From CAVSKL01 sp963728475 [NCBI: Candidatus Eiseniibacteriota bacterium] (GTDB taxonomy: Bacteria; Eisenbacteria; RBG-16-71-46; JABDJR01): DNA of 64,000 bases. Each line of letters begins with the position of its first letter. Position 1 is the stretch's first letter. The notes under the pieces are model-generated. The model had not been told where the DNA came from and searched no databases. It worked only from the letters and a program-made list of their open reading frames with translations. Position numbers and translations under genes: made by a program. Below are positions 1 through 9,135 of this stretch, in pieces. The stretch spans positions 434,001-498,000 of the forward strand of contig CAVSKL010000001.1 in assembly GCA_963728475.1 (NCBI GenBank). The letters are read 5' to 3'.

Positions 1-45
1 ATGGAGACCGGGGGGTAGGCGGGCCCCGCTCCCGCCCGGAAAAGG

Positions 46-80
46 AAGAGCCCGGGACGCCGTCCGGCTCCCAGGCTCTT
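46..80 (-). terminator. Stem-loop terminator candidate after the first gene
   Basis: On the minus strand, just past the gene that ends at 112, AAGAGCC and GGCTCTT form a hairpin with a GC-rich interior. It is followed by a short pyrimidine run containing TTTT. The U-tract is short, so intrinsic termination is likely but not certain. Confidence 0.45.
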
Positions 81-111
81 GGTCGTCTCGATCAGGGACG
101 CGGCGCCGCTC

Positions 112-2349
112 TTACCGCGTGAGCACCGCCCGCACCACCCGCTGCTCCCCGCCGGCCTGGAGCCGGATCAGATAGAGCCCGACGGAGGCGCGAGCGCCGG
201 TCTCGGTGCGGCCGTTCCAGGACGTGGTGTGATCGCCGGCCTCCTGGTCCCCGTCCACCAGCCGCGCCACCCGGCGGCCCTGGACGTCGAACACGTCCAG
301 GGTGACGGGCGCCGCGGCCGGGAGCGTGTACCGGACGGTGGCGGCGGCGGTGAACGGGTTGGGCGCCGCCCGGAGCGCCAACGTGAACCGCACCGGTTCC
401 CGGGGGGCCAGCGCCACCGGGCCGTGCCAGGTGCGCCCGCCCGAACGGTCGCGCTCGGAGAGCCAGTAGCCGGCACCGGCGGCCGGCGCCTCCGGGTCCG
501 TGAACGTGAACTCCGGGCCGCCGGTCAAAAGCGCGCCGTTCACCCGTACCCGTTCTTCGCCCGCCGCCTCGCGGTACACGTCGAACCCGGCCAGGCCGGC
601 GGCATCCGAGATCCGCCACCGGATCTCGGCGCCGGTTCCGGTCCAGGTCGCGGTGAACGCGGCCAGCGTCACCGGCACCGGCGCGTCCAGGTTGAACCAG
701 TCGATGGTGCGGTCAAAGACCTGCTGGGCCTGCGCCTTCTTCCAGTAGTACATGGGGAAGCCGAACCACTGGACGCGGCCGTGCCGGGGATCGGGGCCGT
801 CGTCGTGCCAGCGGAGCCCGGTCAGCTTGTTGGTGTAGGCGGAGGACTGGCCCGAGATCTCGGCGCCGTAGGTCCGGTACACGTAGAGGGAGTCGAGGAC
901 GCCGCCCTCGGCGCCCCCCGCGGAGAGGTCGATGGGGTCGAACACCGCGTCGGCGCGGAGGATCGCCCCCTGGAACGGGTTGATCTTGGCCGGGTCCATC
1001 TCCATCCGGGGATAGACCTCCGGCTTCCCGGGGAAGGGGTTCACCGCCACCAGGCTGTTCCGCTGGGACGCCGCCTTGTCGTTGTTGACGTTCGGCGACG
1101 CGAGCTTCAGGAACCGGCTCGCGAACGGCCCGGGGAACTCCTTGGGGTAGGTGAAGTCGGCGCTCTGGTTGTTGGGGGTCGCGGTGGTTGCGGCCACGGT
1201 GAGGGTCCCGGTGAGCCACAGCCGGCCCCCCGCCCGCAGGTACCCGGCGAGCCAGGCGTGGCGCGCCGTCTCCTCGAAGAGTTCGGACACCCCGTTGTGG
1301 CCGGCGCCGTTGGTGTCCAGGATGATGAGGCGGTAGTGGCCGAGCTGCTCCAAGCTCAATTCCGGGGGCTCCAGGTAGACGTAGTCGCCCGCGCCGAAGG
1401 CGTCGTACCGCTCCACGTCCCCCGCCCCGAACCGGCCGGAATCGTGGATCAGAGCGTCCCAGAAGGCGTCGCTCTGGGCGTCGTTGGGGTAGGTGGCGTT
1501 CACCGCATCGTCGACGAGGAGCACCTTCCGGTCGAAGGCCATCGGCTTCACGTGCAGGATCACCTCTCCCCGCTGGGTCGACCCGAGGTCGTCCCGGACC
1601 TCCACGAAGAGGGTATGGTCGCCCGGTGCGGAGAACGAGATCGGGGGAATCTGCGGACTCACCGAGTAGGGCGACCAGCCGGCGGCGGAGTCGGGGTCGG
1701 CCAGGTCCAGCCCCCACCGGTGGTCCGCGCAGTGCCCGCCGTAGCTGCTGGCACCGCACCCGACCTCGAACCGGAGGGCGACGTCCTGGGGAATGTCACG
1801 ATCGTACAGTTGGCCGGGTACGTCGTAGACCAGGGTCCCGACCGCGGACTCGATGAGAACCAGCGTCGGAAGGCCCCCGTTCACCAGGGACCGGAAGAGG
1901 AGGGCGTTCCGGCCGTAGTTCAGGGCCGTCTCCTCCACCCCGGTCGAATCCACCGCCCGGACTCCGAAGAGATAGGAGCCGGGCGTCGCCACGGGTAGGT
2001 TCACCGCCGTCGTGCCGGCGCTCTGGAAGATCCACGGGCCCCCCTGGGTGTCGAGAAGGCTCGGTTGCGCGATGAACACGCTGACCGGGGGGTTCAGGGT
2101 ATCGAGCCGCAGCAGCTTGTAGTAGAAGCCGGCGACCGGCCCGCCGGTGTTGGGATCGTAGCCGGCCCACTCCGCGTACAGGTTCGAACCCAGGGTAAGG
2201 ATCCCCAGGTCCGGATCGGGCCGCACGATCTGCGAAACCGGCACGGCGGCGGCCGGCGTCGCCCCCCATAGCAGCACTCCGAGGAACAAGAGAAGAACGG
2301 CCGGCCGAGGTCGAAGCCGGCCGGAGAAGAGACGATGTGACCAGTGCAT
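112..2349 (-). CDS. Secreted protein with C-terminal FlgD-type Ig (sorting-like) module
   Basis: The protein is about 745 residues. I chose the ATG at 2349 because it opens a classic signal peptide (MHWSHRLFSG, a hydrophobic LLLFLGVLLWG core, cleavage near TPAAA); upstream in-frame codons give only low-complexity residues. The first third has beta-sandwich character. The middle contains a Rossmann-like stretch (KVLLVDDAV ... RLIILDTNG ... GGRLWLTGT) resembling GATase1-like secreted domains. The last 85 or so residues carry PNPF, then VTLDVFDVQGRRVARL, a WNGR turn and GLYLIRLQAGG: a FlgD-type Ig module, used as a sorting signal in related secretion systems. Four genes here share this ending. 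No catalytic motif was recognised, so the function is unknown; secretion is well supported. Confidence 0.8.
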   Translation of the reverse strand: MHWSHRLFSGRLRPRPAVLLLFLGVLLWGATPAAAVPVSQIVRPDPDLGILTLGSNLYAEWAGYDPNTGGPVAGFYYKLLRLDTLNPPVSVFIAQPSLLDTQGGPWIFQSAGTTAVNLPVATPGSYLFGVRAVDSTGVEETALNYGRNALLFRSLVNGGLPTLVLIESAVGTLVYDVPGQLYDRDIPQDVALRFEVGCGASSYGGHCADHRWGLDLADPDSAAGWSPYSVSPQIPPISFSAPGDHTLFVEVRDDLGSTQRGEVILHVKPMAFDRKVLLVDDAVNATYPNDAQSDAFWDALIHDSGRFGAGDVERYDAFGAGDYVYLEPPELSLEQLGHYRLIILDTNGAGHNGVSELFEETARHAWLAGYLRAGGRLWLTGTLTVAATTATPNNQSADFTYPKEFPGPFASRFLKLASPNVNNDKAASQRNSLVAVNPFPGKPEVYPRMEMDPAKINPFQGAILRADAVFDPIDLSAGGAEGGVLDSLYVYRTYGAEISGQSSAYTNKLTGLRWHDDGPDPRHGRVQWFGFPMYYWKKAQAQQVFDRTIDWFNLDAPVPVTLAAFTATWTGTGAEIRWRISDAAGLAGFDVYREAAGEERVRVNGALLTGGPEFTFTDPEAPAAGAGYWLSERDRSGGRTWHGPVALAPREPVRFTLALRAAPNPFTAAATVRYTLPAAAPVTLDVFDVQGRRVARLVDGDQEAGDHTTSWNGRTETGARASVGLYLIRLQAGGEQRVVRAVLTR

Positions 2350-2701
2350 CAGGGCACCCCTAACCCAAGTCCATGGGATCGACGGACGGAGGGCGGCCGC
2401 CAAGCCCGGGGCGAGCCCTCCGTCCGGGGGAGCGGGAACGCGGCCCGTTCCCACTGGGTCGGCTCGCGCCCGGCGGGGCCAGGGCGGCTGCCGCCGCTAT
2501 CGAGGCGGCGTTGTTCGGAGCCGGAATGCCGGGTGGGGGAACGCCTTGGGCTCCGGGCGGAATATACACCCGGACCCCCGAGAAGAAATCGAACGTTTTC
2601 CCTCCGGCCTTCGTCTAATGTGATGTCGAGCCGGACGGATACCCCTCCTCCGTTTTCCACAATCCCTTGCAACACAAGGGAATAGGTGGATGGAGCCCTC
2701 C
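2350..2701. other. Divergent intergenic region, probable promoters
   Basis: This 350-base gap separates two divergently transcribed secreted-protein genes. Most of it is GC-rich. A relatively AT-rich patch at about 2560-2690 is where the rightward promoter probably lies. A GGAG at 2692-2695 gives good Shine-Dalgarno spacing to the ATG at 2702. I found no convincing -35/-10 pair, operator or RNA gene. Confidence 0.4.
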
Positions 2702-5398
2702 ATGCAGCCGTCGAATCCACGACCGCTCGCTCACTTCCGGGCCCCGCTTCTGGCCCTGCCGGCGCTCCTCGGCGCGATCCTCCCGGCCGGAGCCAACCAG
2801 ACCGAGGCCCCCCCCGACTCGAACGGGATCACCCATCACGTCTACGAGGCGCGCCCCCTGACCGCCGGGGTGAAGGTGGACGGAATCCTGAACGAGAAGG
2901 ATTGGCAGACCCCGGGCAACGACGGGCTGATCCAGATCGAACCCAGCAACGGGGTGCCGCCCGTGCAGAAGACCCGCTGGTGGATCGCCTACGACCACGA
3001 CGCCATCTACGCCGCCTTCCGCCTCTACGACACCGCCCCCGAGTCGATCGATACCGCCGTCGCCCGCCGGGACGACTACTCGCCCACCGACGCGGTGGCG
3101 CTGGAGTTCGACACCTACAACGACGACCGGAACGGGTACTTCTTCCTGGTGGGCGCGGGCGGACTCGTCTACGACGCGGTCCTCAGCAACGACGGCTACG
3201 ACGATCCCTCCTGGGACGCGGTCTGGGACTGCGCGACCAAGGTGGACTCGCTGGGTTGGACCTGCGAGATGCGGATCCCCTTCTCCCAGCTCCGCTTCCC
3301 CAACCGCGAGGAACAGGTCTGGGGGGTGAACGTGAGCCGCCGCTACAAGCGGAACGGGGGCCGCGACGATCTCTTCCTGCGCCGGCGCACTGAATCCGGC
3401 CACAACAGCCGGTTTCCGGATCTCATCGGGATCCGCGGCATCACCGACTCGGCCGACCGGGAACTCCTCCTCTACGGCACCGCCAAGGGAGAGTACCTGC
3501 AGCACTCGATGGGCGACCCCTTCAACGACGGATCGCGCTACGACTACGCCGCCGGGGGCGACCTCAAGTGGGGGCTCACCAGCAACCTGACCCTCAACGC
3601 CACCGTGAATCCCGACTTCGGCCAGGTGGAGGTGGATCCGGCGGTGGTCAACATTTCCGATAGCGAAACCTACTACGACGAGAAGCGGCCGTTTTTCGTC
3701 CAGGACGCCAACGTGTTCAACTTCGGCTCGGAGGGGACCAACAACAACTGGAACTTCAACTGGCTGGACCCGATCCTCTTCTACAGCCGCCGTATCGGGC
3801 GCGCCCCGCAACTCGACGTGGCCCGCAGCTACGACTATCAGGAGCCCGTCTCCGCCTCCACCATCCTGGGCGCGGCCAAGGCCACCGGGAAGCTCGGCCC
3901 CTACCAGGTCGGCGTGCTCGGCGCGCTCACCGACAAGGAGGACTACACGCTGTCCTCGGGTGGACACACCTGGACCCAGCTCGCGGAGCCGATGAGCGGC
4001 TACGGCCTGGTCCGGGTGAACCGCGAGGCCCCCAACGGACGCCACGCATTCGGGGCCATCCTGACCGGAGTGCATCGCGACCTCTCCACCGACCTGGCCC
4101 GGGAGTCGGTGAACCGCAACGCCTACACCGGCGGGGTGGATGGGTGGGTCCACTTCGGCAACAAGGATACGTGGGCGGTGCGCGGTTACATGACCGGGAG
4201 CCTGATCCAGGGAAGCGCCGAGGACATCGCCGCCCAGCAGACGTCCTCGGTCCACTACTACCAGCGGCCGGACCAGACCCATGCCCGCTTCGACCCCAAC
4301 CGCACCTCGCTCTCGGGGTGGGCCTCGCGGGTCCTGCTGAACAAGGAGCGCGGCGACATCACCCTCAACACCGGCCTCGGAGCCAGCTCGCCGGGCTACG
4401 AGATCAACGACCTCGGCTATCGCAACCGGGCCGACCAGGTGAACTACCACCTGGCGGTGGGGCACCGGTGGACCGAACCCACCAAGCACTTCCGGAACCG
4501 CAGCGCCACCTTGGCCACCTACTGGACCTGGGACTTCGGGGGGACCCGGAACGGCGGCGGCGCCGGCCTCTGGTGGGACGGGACCTTCTCCAACTACTGG
4601 AACGCCAACGGGGAGTTCTTCTACAACCCGCCCTACTACAGCACCACCGCCACCCGCGGCGGACCCAAGGTGCGGATCCCGGTCCACAAGGAGTTTAACG
4701 TCTACCTGAACTCCGACTCACGGAAGAGCTATCAGGGGACCGCGTACTTCGGCGCCGGGCGCAACAATGCCGGAGAGTGGAACGACTTCACCGGAGTGGA
4801 CCTCTCGCTCCAGCCGACCGGCGCGCTCAAGATCACCATGGGTCCCGGCTTCAGCCGCGAGGTGGACAAGGCCCAATACGTGACCACGGTGGACGATCCG
4901 GCCGCCGCCACCTACGGTCATCGATACGTGTTCTCGGCCCTGGACTACAAGGAGCTCAGCATGGGCATGCGGGTGAACTGGGCGTTCACTCCCCGGCTCA
5001 CCCTGCAGAGCTACTTTCAGCCGCTGATCGCGGTCGGGAAGTACTCCCACTTCCAGGAGTACGCCGAGGCGGGCACCTTCGACTTCAACGCCTACGGCGA
5101 GGACGGCTCTTCGATCGGTTACGACCCGGCCTCGGACGAGTACACCGTGGTTCCGGGTCACGGCGGCGACCCCTTCAGCATCGCGAACCCGAACTTCAAC
5201 TACAAGTCGCTCCGGGTGAACCTGGTGCTCCGCTGGGAGTACCGCCCCGGCTCCACCTTCTACCTGGTATGGACCCGGAACGGGGTGGATCAGAACCATC
5301 CCGGCGAGTTCGACTTCCACCGGGACGTGTCGTCGCTCTTCTCGGCACGGAGCGACAACGTGGTGGCGATGAAGCTCACCCGCTGGCTGGATTTCTAG
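2702..5398 (+). CDS. DUF5916-family outer-membrane-type protein with CBM9-like N-terminal domain
   Basis: The product is about 898 residues. The ATG at 2702 has a GGAG six bases upstream and begins a signal peptide (PLLALPALLGAILPAG); an ATG at 2690 is the alternative. Residues of about 45-240 look like the carbohydrate-binding family 9-like domain: KVDGILNEKDWQ, RWWIAYDHDAIYAAFRLYD, and AVALEFDTYNDDRNGYFF. The remainder has the repetitive aromatic/glycine strands of the DUF5916 barrel-like domain, including the typical NPDFGQVEVDPAVVN and EKRPFFVQD motifs and a C-terminus ending in aromatic residues (TRWLDF). Family members are predicted surface proteins of Bacteroidota-like bacteria with no established substrate. 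Glycan binding is inferred only from the CBM9 fold. Confidence 0.85.
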   Translation: MQPSNPRPLAHFRAPLLALPALLGAILPAGANQTEAPPDSNGITHHVYEARPLTAGVKVDGILNEKDWQTPGNDGLIQIEPSNGVPPVQKTRWWIAYDHDAIYAAFRLYDTAPESIDTAVARRDDYSPTDAVALEFDTYNDDRNGYFFLVGAGGLVYDAVLSNDGYDDPSWDAVWDCATKVDSLGWTCEMRIPFSQLRFPNREEQVWGVNVSRRYKRNGGRDDLFLRRRTESGHNSRFPDLIGIRGITDSADRELLLYGTAKGEYLQHSMGDPFNDGSRYDYAAGGDLKWGLTSNLTLNATVNPDFGQVEVDPAVVNISDSETYYDEKRPFFVQDANVFNFGSEGTNNNWNFNWLDPILFYSRRIGRAPQLDVARSYDYQEPVSASTILGAAKATGKLGPYQVGVLGALTDKEDYTLSSGGHTWTQLAEPMSGYGLVRVNREAPNGRHAFGAILTGVHRDLSTDLARESVNRNAYTGGVDGWVHFGNKDTWAVRGYMTGSLIQGSAEDIAAQQTSSVHYYQRPDQTHARFDPNRTSLSGWASRVLLNKERGDITLNTGLGASSPGYEINDLGYRNRADQVNYHLAVGHRWTEPTKHFRNRSATLATYWTWDFGGTRNGGGAGLWWDGTFSNYWNANGEFFYNPPYYSTTATRGGPKVRIPVHKEFNVYLNSDSRKSYQGTAYFGAGRNNAGEWNDFTGVDLSLQPTGALKITMGPGFSREVDKAQYVTTVDDPAAATYGHRYVFSALDYKELSMGMRVNWAFTPRLTLQSYFQPLIAVGKYSHFQEYAEAGTFDFNAYGEDGSSIGYDPASDEYTVVPGHGGDPFSIANPNFNYKSLRVNLVLRWEYRPGSTFYLVWTRNGVDQNHPGEFDFHRDVSSLFSARSDNVVAMKLTRWLDF

Positions 5399-5534
5399 GG
5401 CCGGCGCTGAGCGGGCGCCGCCGGGGGGGCGGACCGAGGCCTCGGCGCGCGGCTCCGCGCCGGGGGGCGACCTGGGAACACCGCACCCCCCGGCGAGCCG
5501 CCCGGGCACGTTCGAGGGAGGGTTGCGCCGCCGC

Positions 5535-7148
5535 TCAGCCGAGCTGAGCGAAGAAGTCGTTCCCCTTGTCGTCCACCAGGATGAAGGCGGGGAAGTCCTC
5601 GACCTCTATCCGGTAGATCGCTTCCATCCCCAGCTCCGGATACTCCAGGAGCTCCACCTTGCGGATGTTGTCCTGGGCGAGAATCGCGGCGGGGCCGCCG
5701 ATCGAGCCCAGGTAGAACCCGCCGTGGCTCTTGCAGGCGTCGGTCACCTGCCGGCTCCGGTTCCCCTTGGCGATCATCACCATGGAACCGCCCCGGGACT
5801 GGAAGAGGTCCACGTACGAGTCCATCCGCCCCGCGGTGGTGGGCCCGAACGATCCCGAGGGCATCCCCGCCGGCGTCTTGGCCGGCCCGGCGTAGTAGAC
5901 CGGGTGGTTCTTGAGGTACTCGGGCATCGGTTCACCCCGGTCCAGCCGTTCCTTGATCTTCGCGTGAGCGATGTCGCGGGCCACGATCATGGGGCCGGTA
6001 AGCGAGAGCCGGGTCTTGACCGGGTACCGGGTGAGTTCGGCCAGGATCTCCGCCATGGGCCGGTTGAGGTCGACCTTCACCGTGCCGTGATCGTGCTCGG
6101 CCCGGTAGCGTTCGGGAATGAAGCGGCCGGGGTTGCGCTCCATGTCCTCGATCCAGATGCCGTCGCGGTTGATCTTGGCCTTGACGTTGCGGTGCGCCGA
6201 ACACGAGACCCCGATCCCCACCGGGCACGAGGCGCCGTGCCGCGGGAGCCGGACTACCCGCACGTCCAGCGCGAAGTACTTGCCCCCGAACTGGGCGCCG
6301 ATCCCGGTCCCCTGGGCGGCTTCGAGCAGCCTCGCCTCAAGCTCCCGGTCCCGGAAGGCGCGCCCGCCCACGTCACCGGAGCCGGGCAGCCCGTCCAGGT
6401 AGTGGGCGGAGGCGAGCTTCACCGTCTTCAACGTGCTCTCGGCCGAGGTCCCCCCGATCACGAACGCCAGGTGGTAGGGCGGGCAGGCGGCGGTCCCGAG
6501 GGTCTTCATCTTCTCGAGCAGGAACGCCTCCAGCCGCTCCGGGTTCAGGAGCGCCTTGGTCTCCTGGTAGAGATAGGTCTTGTTCGCGCTCCCGCCCCCC
6601 TTGGCCACGAAGAGGAACGTGTACTCCATCCCGTCCACGGCACCGATGTCGATCTGCGCGGGGAGGTTGTTCCCCGAGTTCATCTCCTCGTACATGGTGA
6701 GCGCGACCGTCTGCGAGTAGCGGAGGTTCCGGTCGCGGTAGGTCTCGAAGATTCCCTGGGTGAGGTAGGCGGCGTCGTTGCCCCCGGTCCACACCCGCTG
6801 CCCCTTCTTCCCCATCACGATCGCGGTCCCGGTGTCCTGGCACATGGGGAGGATGCCCTTGGCCGCCACCTCCGCATTCTTGAGCATGGCCAGGGCCACT
6901 CCGCGGTCGTTGGCGCTGGCGGCGGGATCGTCGAGAATGGCCGCCACCTGCTCCAGGTGCGCGGTACGGTGCAGGAAGGACGCGTCGCGCATGGCCTCGC
7001 GCGCGAGGTCGGCCAGCGCCTGGGGGCGGATCTTGAGGATTTCCTCCCCCTCGAACCGAGCCACCGACACCGCGTCCGCGCTCAGCAACCGGTAGCGGGT
7101 GGTGTCCTTGGCCAGGGGAAAGGGCTCGGCGTACACGAGATCCGGCAT
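5535..7148 (-). CDS. fumA: Class I (iron-sulfur) fumarate hydratase
   Basis: This 537-residue protein matches the FumA/FumB type fumarase, which interconverts fumarate and malate in the citric acid cycle using an oxygen-sensitive 4Fe-4S cluster. The cluster cysteines appear in [11 protein letters not shown] (C103), [20 protein letters not shown] and [28 protein letters not shown] is also characteristic. The C-terminal beta-type domain has [16 protein letters not shown] and [16 protein letters not shown], so alpha and beta parts are fused as in E. coli FumA. The ATG at 7148 has GGAGT seven bases upstream. An in-frame extension toward 7598 is low-complexity and not believed. The gene stands alone and converges with the DUF5916 gene. 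Confidence 0.95.
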   Translation of the reverse strand: MPDLVYAEPFPLAKDTTRYRLLSADAVSVARFEGEEILKIRPQALADLAREAMRDASFLHRTAHLEQVAAILDDPAASANDRGVALAMLKNAEVAAKGILPMCQDTGTAIVMGKKGQRVWTGGNDAAYLTQGIFETYRDRNLRYSQTVALTMYEEMNSGNNLPAQIDIGAVDGMEYTFLFVAKGGGSANKTYLYQETKALLNPERLEAFLLEKMKTLGTAACPPYHLAFVIGGTSAESTLKTVKLASAHYLDGLPGSGDVGGRAFRDRELEARLLEAAQGTGIGAQFGGKYFALDVRVVRLPRHGASCPVGIGVSCSAHRNVKAKINRDGIWIEDMERNPGRFIPERYRAEHDHGTVKVDLNRPMAEILAELTRYPVKTRLSLTGPMIVARDIAHAKIKERLDRGEPMPEYLKNHPVYYAGPAKTPAGMPSGSFGPTTAGRMDSYVDLFQSRGGSMVMIAKGNRSRQVTDACKSHGGFYLGSIGGPAAILAQDNIRKVELLEYPELGMEAIYRIEVEDFPAFILVDDKGNDFFAQLG

Positions 7149-7313
7149 CGTTCCACTCCTTCTCGACGGGTCCGCACGCGGCGGGGATACGGGGCTCCGG
7201 CGCTTCCGGAATCGACCGGATGATTCTTGCACATCGACCGGGGCGGGGGCGTGCGGTCGGCTGGATAAGCCGATTCGGCGCCCGGGCTTGAAGTACCGGC
7301 GGCGGGGGCCCGG

Positions 7314-7343
7314 TTCCCGCGCAGACCCGGGCTCTTCTATACT
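7314..7343 (+). promoter_or_regulatory. Candidate sigma-70 promoter for the YCII-like gene
   Basis: TTCCCG at 7314-7319 and TATACT at 7338-7343 are separated by 18 bases in an otherwise very GC-rich divergent intergenic region. Transcription would begin near 7350, about 36 bases before the ATG at 7386. The -10 is good, the -35 is weak. Confidence 0.35.
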
Positions 7344-7385
7344 GGCGGCGCTCCGTCCCCCGGCCCCAACCCCGAAAGGCGCGTC

Positions 7386-7847
7386 ATGCGTATCCGGCTT
7401 CTCCTCATCGCCGTCGCCCTCGGCCTCGCCCTGATCACCCCCGGCCCCGGCCGGGCCGACCCGGCGGCCGCGCCCCCGCCGGGGGCTCCCCCCGGCGCCC
7501 CGCCGGGGACGGCTTCGTACTGGTTCGGGCTCATCCATCGGGGCCCCATGGCCGCCACCATCGACTCCACCGAACTCGCCGGCATCCAGGCCGCCCACAT
7601 GGCCAACATCCGGCGGCTCTCCAAGGCGGGGAAGCTGGTGCTGGCCGGTCCCTTCCTGGATGACGGGGAGCTGCGCGGGATCTTCGTCTACCGGGCGGCC
7701 TCACGCGAGGAAGCCGAGGCCCTGGTGGCCAGCGATCCCGCGGTCCAGGCCGGCCGCCTGGCGGTGGAACTTCATCCCTGGCTCGGGCCCAAAGTCCTGG
7801 ACCGGATCCCCCAGCTGTTCGAGGAAGCGGCCAAGTCCAAGCAATAG
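7386..7847 (+). CDS. Secreted YCII-related domain protein
   Basis: A 153-residue protein with an N-terminal signal peptide ([17 protein letters not shown], cleavage near GRADP), a short Pro/Gly/Ala linker with [11 protein letters not shown] repeats, then a YCII-like dimeric alpha/beta barrel of about 100 residues. The YCII signature is visible in [66 protein letters not shown] and VELHPW. YCII proteins are usually cytosolic and small; an exported copy is less common. The His in the AAHMANI helix is in the usual conserved position. Function is unknown. AAAGG nine bases before the ATG serves as the ribosome binding site. Confidence 0.75.
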   Translation: MRIRLLLIAVALGLALITPGPGRADPAAAPPPGAPPGAPPGTASYWFGLIHRGPMAATIDSTELAGIQAAHMANIRRLSKAGKLVLAGPFLDDGELRGIFVYRAASREEAEALVASDPAVQAGRLAVELHPWLGPKVLDRIPQLFEEAAKSKQ

Positions 7848-7880
7848 CGGACGAGTTCCGATGGATTCTTGGAGGAGGAC

Positions 7881-8681
7881 ATGAGCAGGCTCGTGTACAT
7901 GCACTGGCACGAGGCGGAGGCAAAGGAACGCGCGGAGCGCCTGCGCGCCGCCGGCCACGAGGTGGCCGTCCACTGGACGACGGGCGGCCCCGCTTTGCGT
8001 GGCTTCCGCGCATCCCCCCCCGAGGCCTTCGTGATCGATCTCTCCCGATTGCCGTCGTACGGGCGCGAGGCCGGGGCGGCGCTCCGCGGGTCCAAGGCCA
8101 CGCGCCGGGTGCCGCTGGTGTTCGTGGGGGGCGATCCGGACAAGGTGGCGGGAGTGCGGGCGATGCTTCCGGACGCGACCTACACGGCGTGGCGTTCGGT
8201 CCGAGGCGCAATCCGGCGGGCCCTGGCGCATCCGGTTTCAGATCCGGTCGCGCCGAGCTACATGCAGCGCTTCGCCGGGCGGCCCCTGGTGGAGAAGCTC
8301 GGGATCAAGTCGGGGCTCGCGGTGGCGCTGGCCGGAGCGCCGGAGGGGTTCGAGGCGGAGCTGGGGCCGTTGCCCGGCGGCGTGACCCTGCGGCGGCGCG
8401 CCGCGGGGCGGGCGGAGCTGGTCGTGCTGTTCGCGCGGTCGCAGGCGGAGCTGGCCCGGCGCTTCCCCGCCGCCTCGCGCACCGTGTCCGAGGCCGGCGC
8501 GCTCTGGCTGGCCTGGCCGAAGCAGGCCTCCGGCGCCGCGACCGATCTCGTCCAGTCCGCGGTGCGGGCGTACGGCCTGGAGCGGGGCTGGGTGGACTTC
8601 AAGATCTGCTCGGTCAACGCCACCTGGTCCGCGCTCTGCTTCGCGCGGCGGGGCTCGGGGCGGACGAAGCGGGGGAGCTAG
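7881..8681 (+). CDS. Pseudo-receiver plus DUF3052 protein
   Basis: This 266-residue protein starts at the ATG at 7881, which has GGAGGAGG immediately upstream; a TTG at 7869 is in frame but lies on the Shine-Dalgarno side. Residues 1-118 form a receiver-like alpha/beta domain (RLVYMHWHEAEAKERAERL, FVIDLSRLPSYG, RVPLVFVGGDPDKV). The Asp is at the phospho-acceptor strand end, but the acidic pocket and switch residues are not clearly conserved. Residues 125-262 match the DUF3052 family (MQRFAGRPLVEKLGIKSGL, ALWLAWPKQASG, DFKICSVNATWSALCFARR). DUF3052 has no established biochemical role. The last codons lie inside a GGGGCGGACGAAGC tandem repeat, so the C-terminal RRGSGRTKRGS may have been created by repeat expansion. 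Confidence 0.75.
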   Translation: MSRLVYMHWHEAEAKERAERLRAAGHEVAVHWTTGGPALRGFRASPPEAFVIDLSRLPSYGREAGAALRGSKATRRVPLVFVGGDPDKVAGVRAMLPDATYTAWRSVRGAIRRALAHPVSDPVAPSYMQRFAGRPLVEKLGIKSGLAVALAGAPEGFEAELGPLPGGVTLRRRAAGRAELVVLFARSQAELARRFPAASRTVSEAGALWLAWPKQASGAATDLVQSAVRAYGLERGWVDFKICSVNATWSALCFARRGSGRTKRGS

Positions 8682-8738
8682 GGGCGGACGAAGCGGGGGG
8701 GGTCGGGGCGGACGAAGCGGGGGGGGCGGGGCGGACGT
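8656..8738. repeat. 24-base tandem repeat overlapping the end of the DUF3052 gene
   Basis: Three and a half imperfect copies of a unit beginning GGGGCGGACGAAGCGGGGG, about 24 bases each, run from the last codons of the DUF3052 gene into the intergenic region. The first copy supplies the stop codon. Confidence 0.7.
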
Positions 8739-8762
8739 TTTCCCGGACCGTGCCTACCCGGC

Positions 8763-8796
8763 TATCGTATTGTAACGCAGTACGATACCCGGGTAT
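8763..8796. repeat. Adjacent inverted repeats ahead of the palindrome array
   Basis: TATCGTA (8763-8769) and TACGATA (8781-8787) are perfect inverted arms. They overlap a second palindrome, ATACCCGGGTAT, at 8785-8796. This version of the CCCGGG palindrome is the form seen again near 46.2-46.4 kb. Confidence 0.55.
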
Positions 8797-8844
8797 TCGC
8801 CGCGATTGCCGCCCCTCCCCGGACCGGTGTCACGCAGCCTGCCG

Positions 8845-9133
8845 GGAATCGGGACCCGGGTCCGCATCGCCGCGGGGGGGGGGATCAGGCCAGTCACCGG
8901 GAATAGGGACCCGGGTCCACAACCTAGCACGCCCGCCCCGCGCATTTGACCGGTGGAGACCTGGGTCCGCATCGCCGCGGGGGGGCAATCAGGCCAGTCA
9001 CCGGGAATCGGGACCCGGGTCCACTACCTAGCACGCCGGCCCCGCGCATTTGACCGGGGGAGCCCCGGGTCCACGTTGCCGCGGGGGGGGCGATGAGGCC
9101 AGTCGCCGGGAATCGGGACCCGGGTCCACAACC
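8845..9133. repeat. Left part of the GGACCCGGGTCC palindrome array
   Basis: Six copies of a core palindrome close to GGACCCGGGTCC occur at about 8853, 8909, 8959, 9013, 9063 and 9119, spaced 50-56 bases. Spacers alternate between two types: one contains ACCTAGCACGCC followed by CGCGCATTTGACCG, the other contains TTGCCGCGGGGG followed by AGGCCAGTCACCGGGAAT. So the true repeat is a two-part unit of about 105 bases. No credible open reading frame crosses it. The IS element interrupts the array at 9134. Confidence 0.85.
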
Positions 9134-9135
9134 TA

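Noticed and set aside
79-1998. Long open frame opposite the first secreted-protein gene
   Set aside because: It lies wholly antisense to a gene with a signal peptide and a recognised C-terminal module, and its protein is Gly/Pro/Arg low-complexity, as expected for the shadow of high-GC codons.
5523-7223. Open frame opposite the fumarase gene
   Set aside because: Antisense to a textbook class I fumarase; no ribosome binding site or motif.
7149-7598. N-terminal extension of fumarase
   Set aside because: Overlaps the divergent promoter and YCII-like gene, and the encoded residues are low-complexity; GGAGT supports the ATG at 7148.
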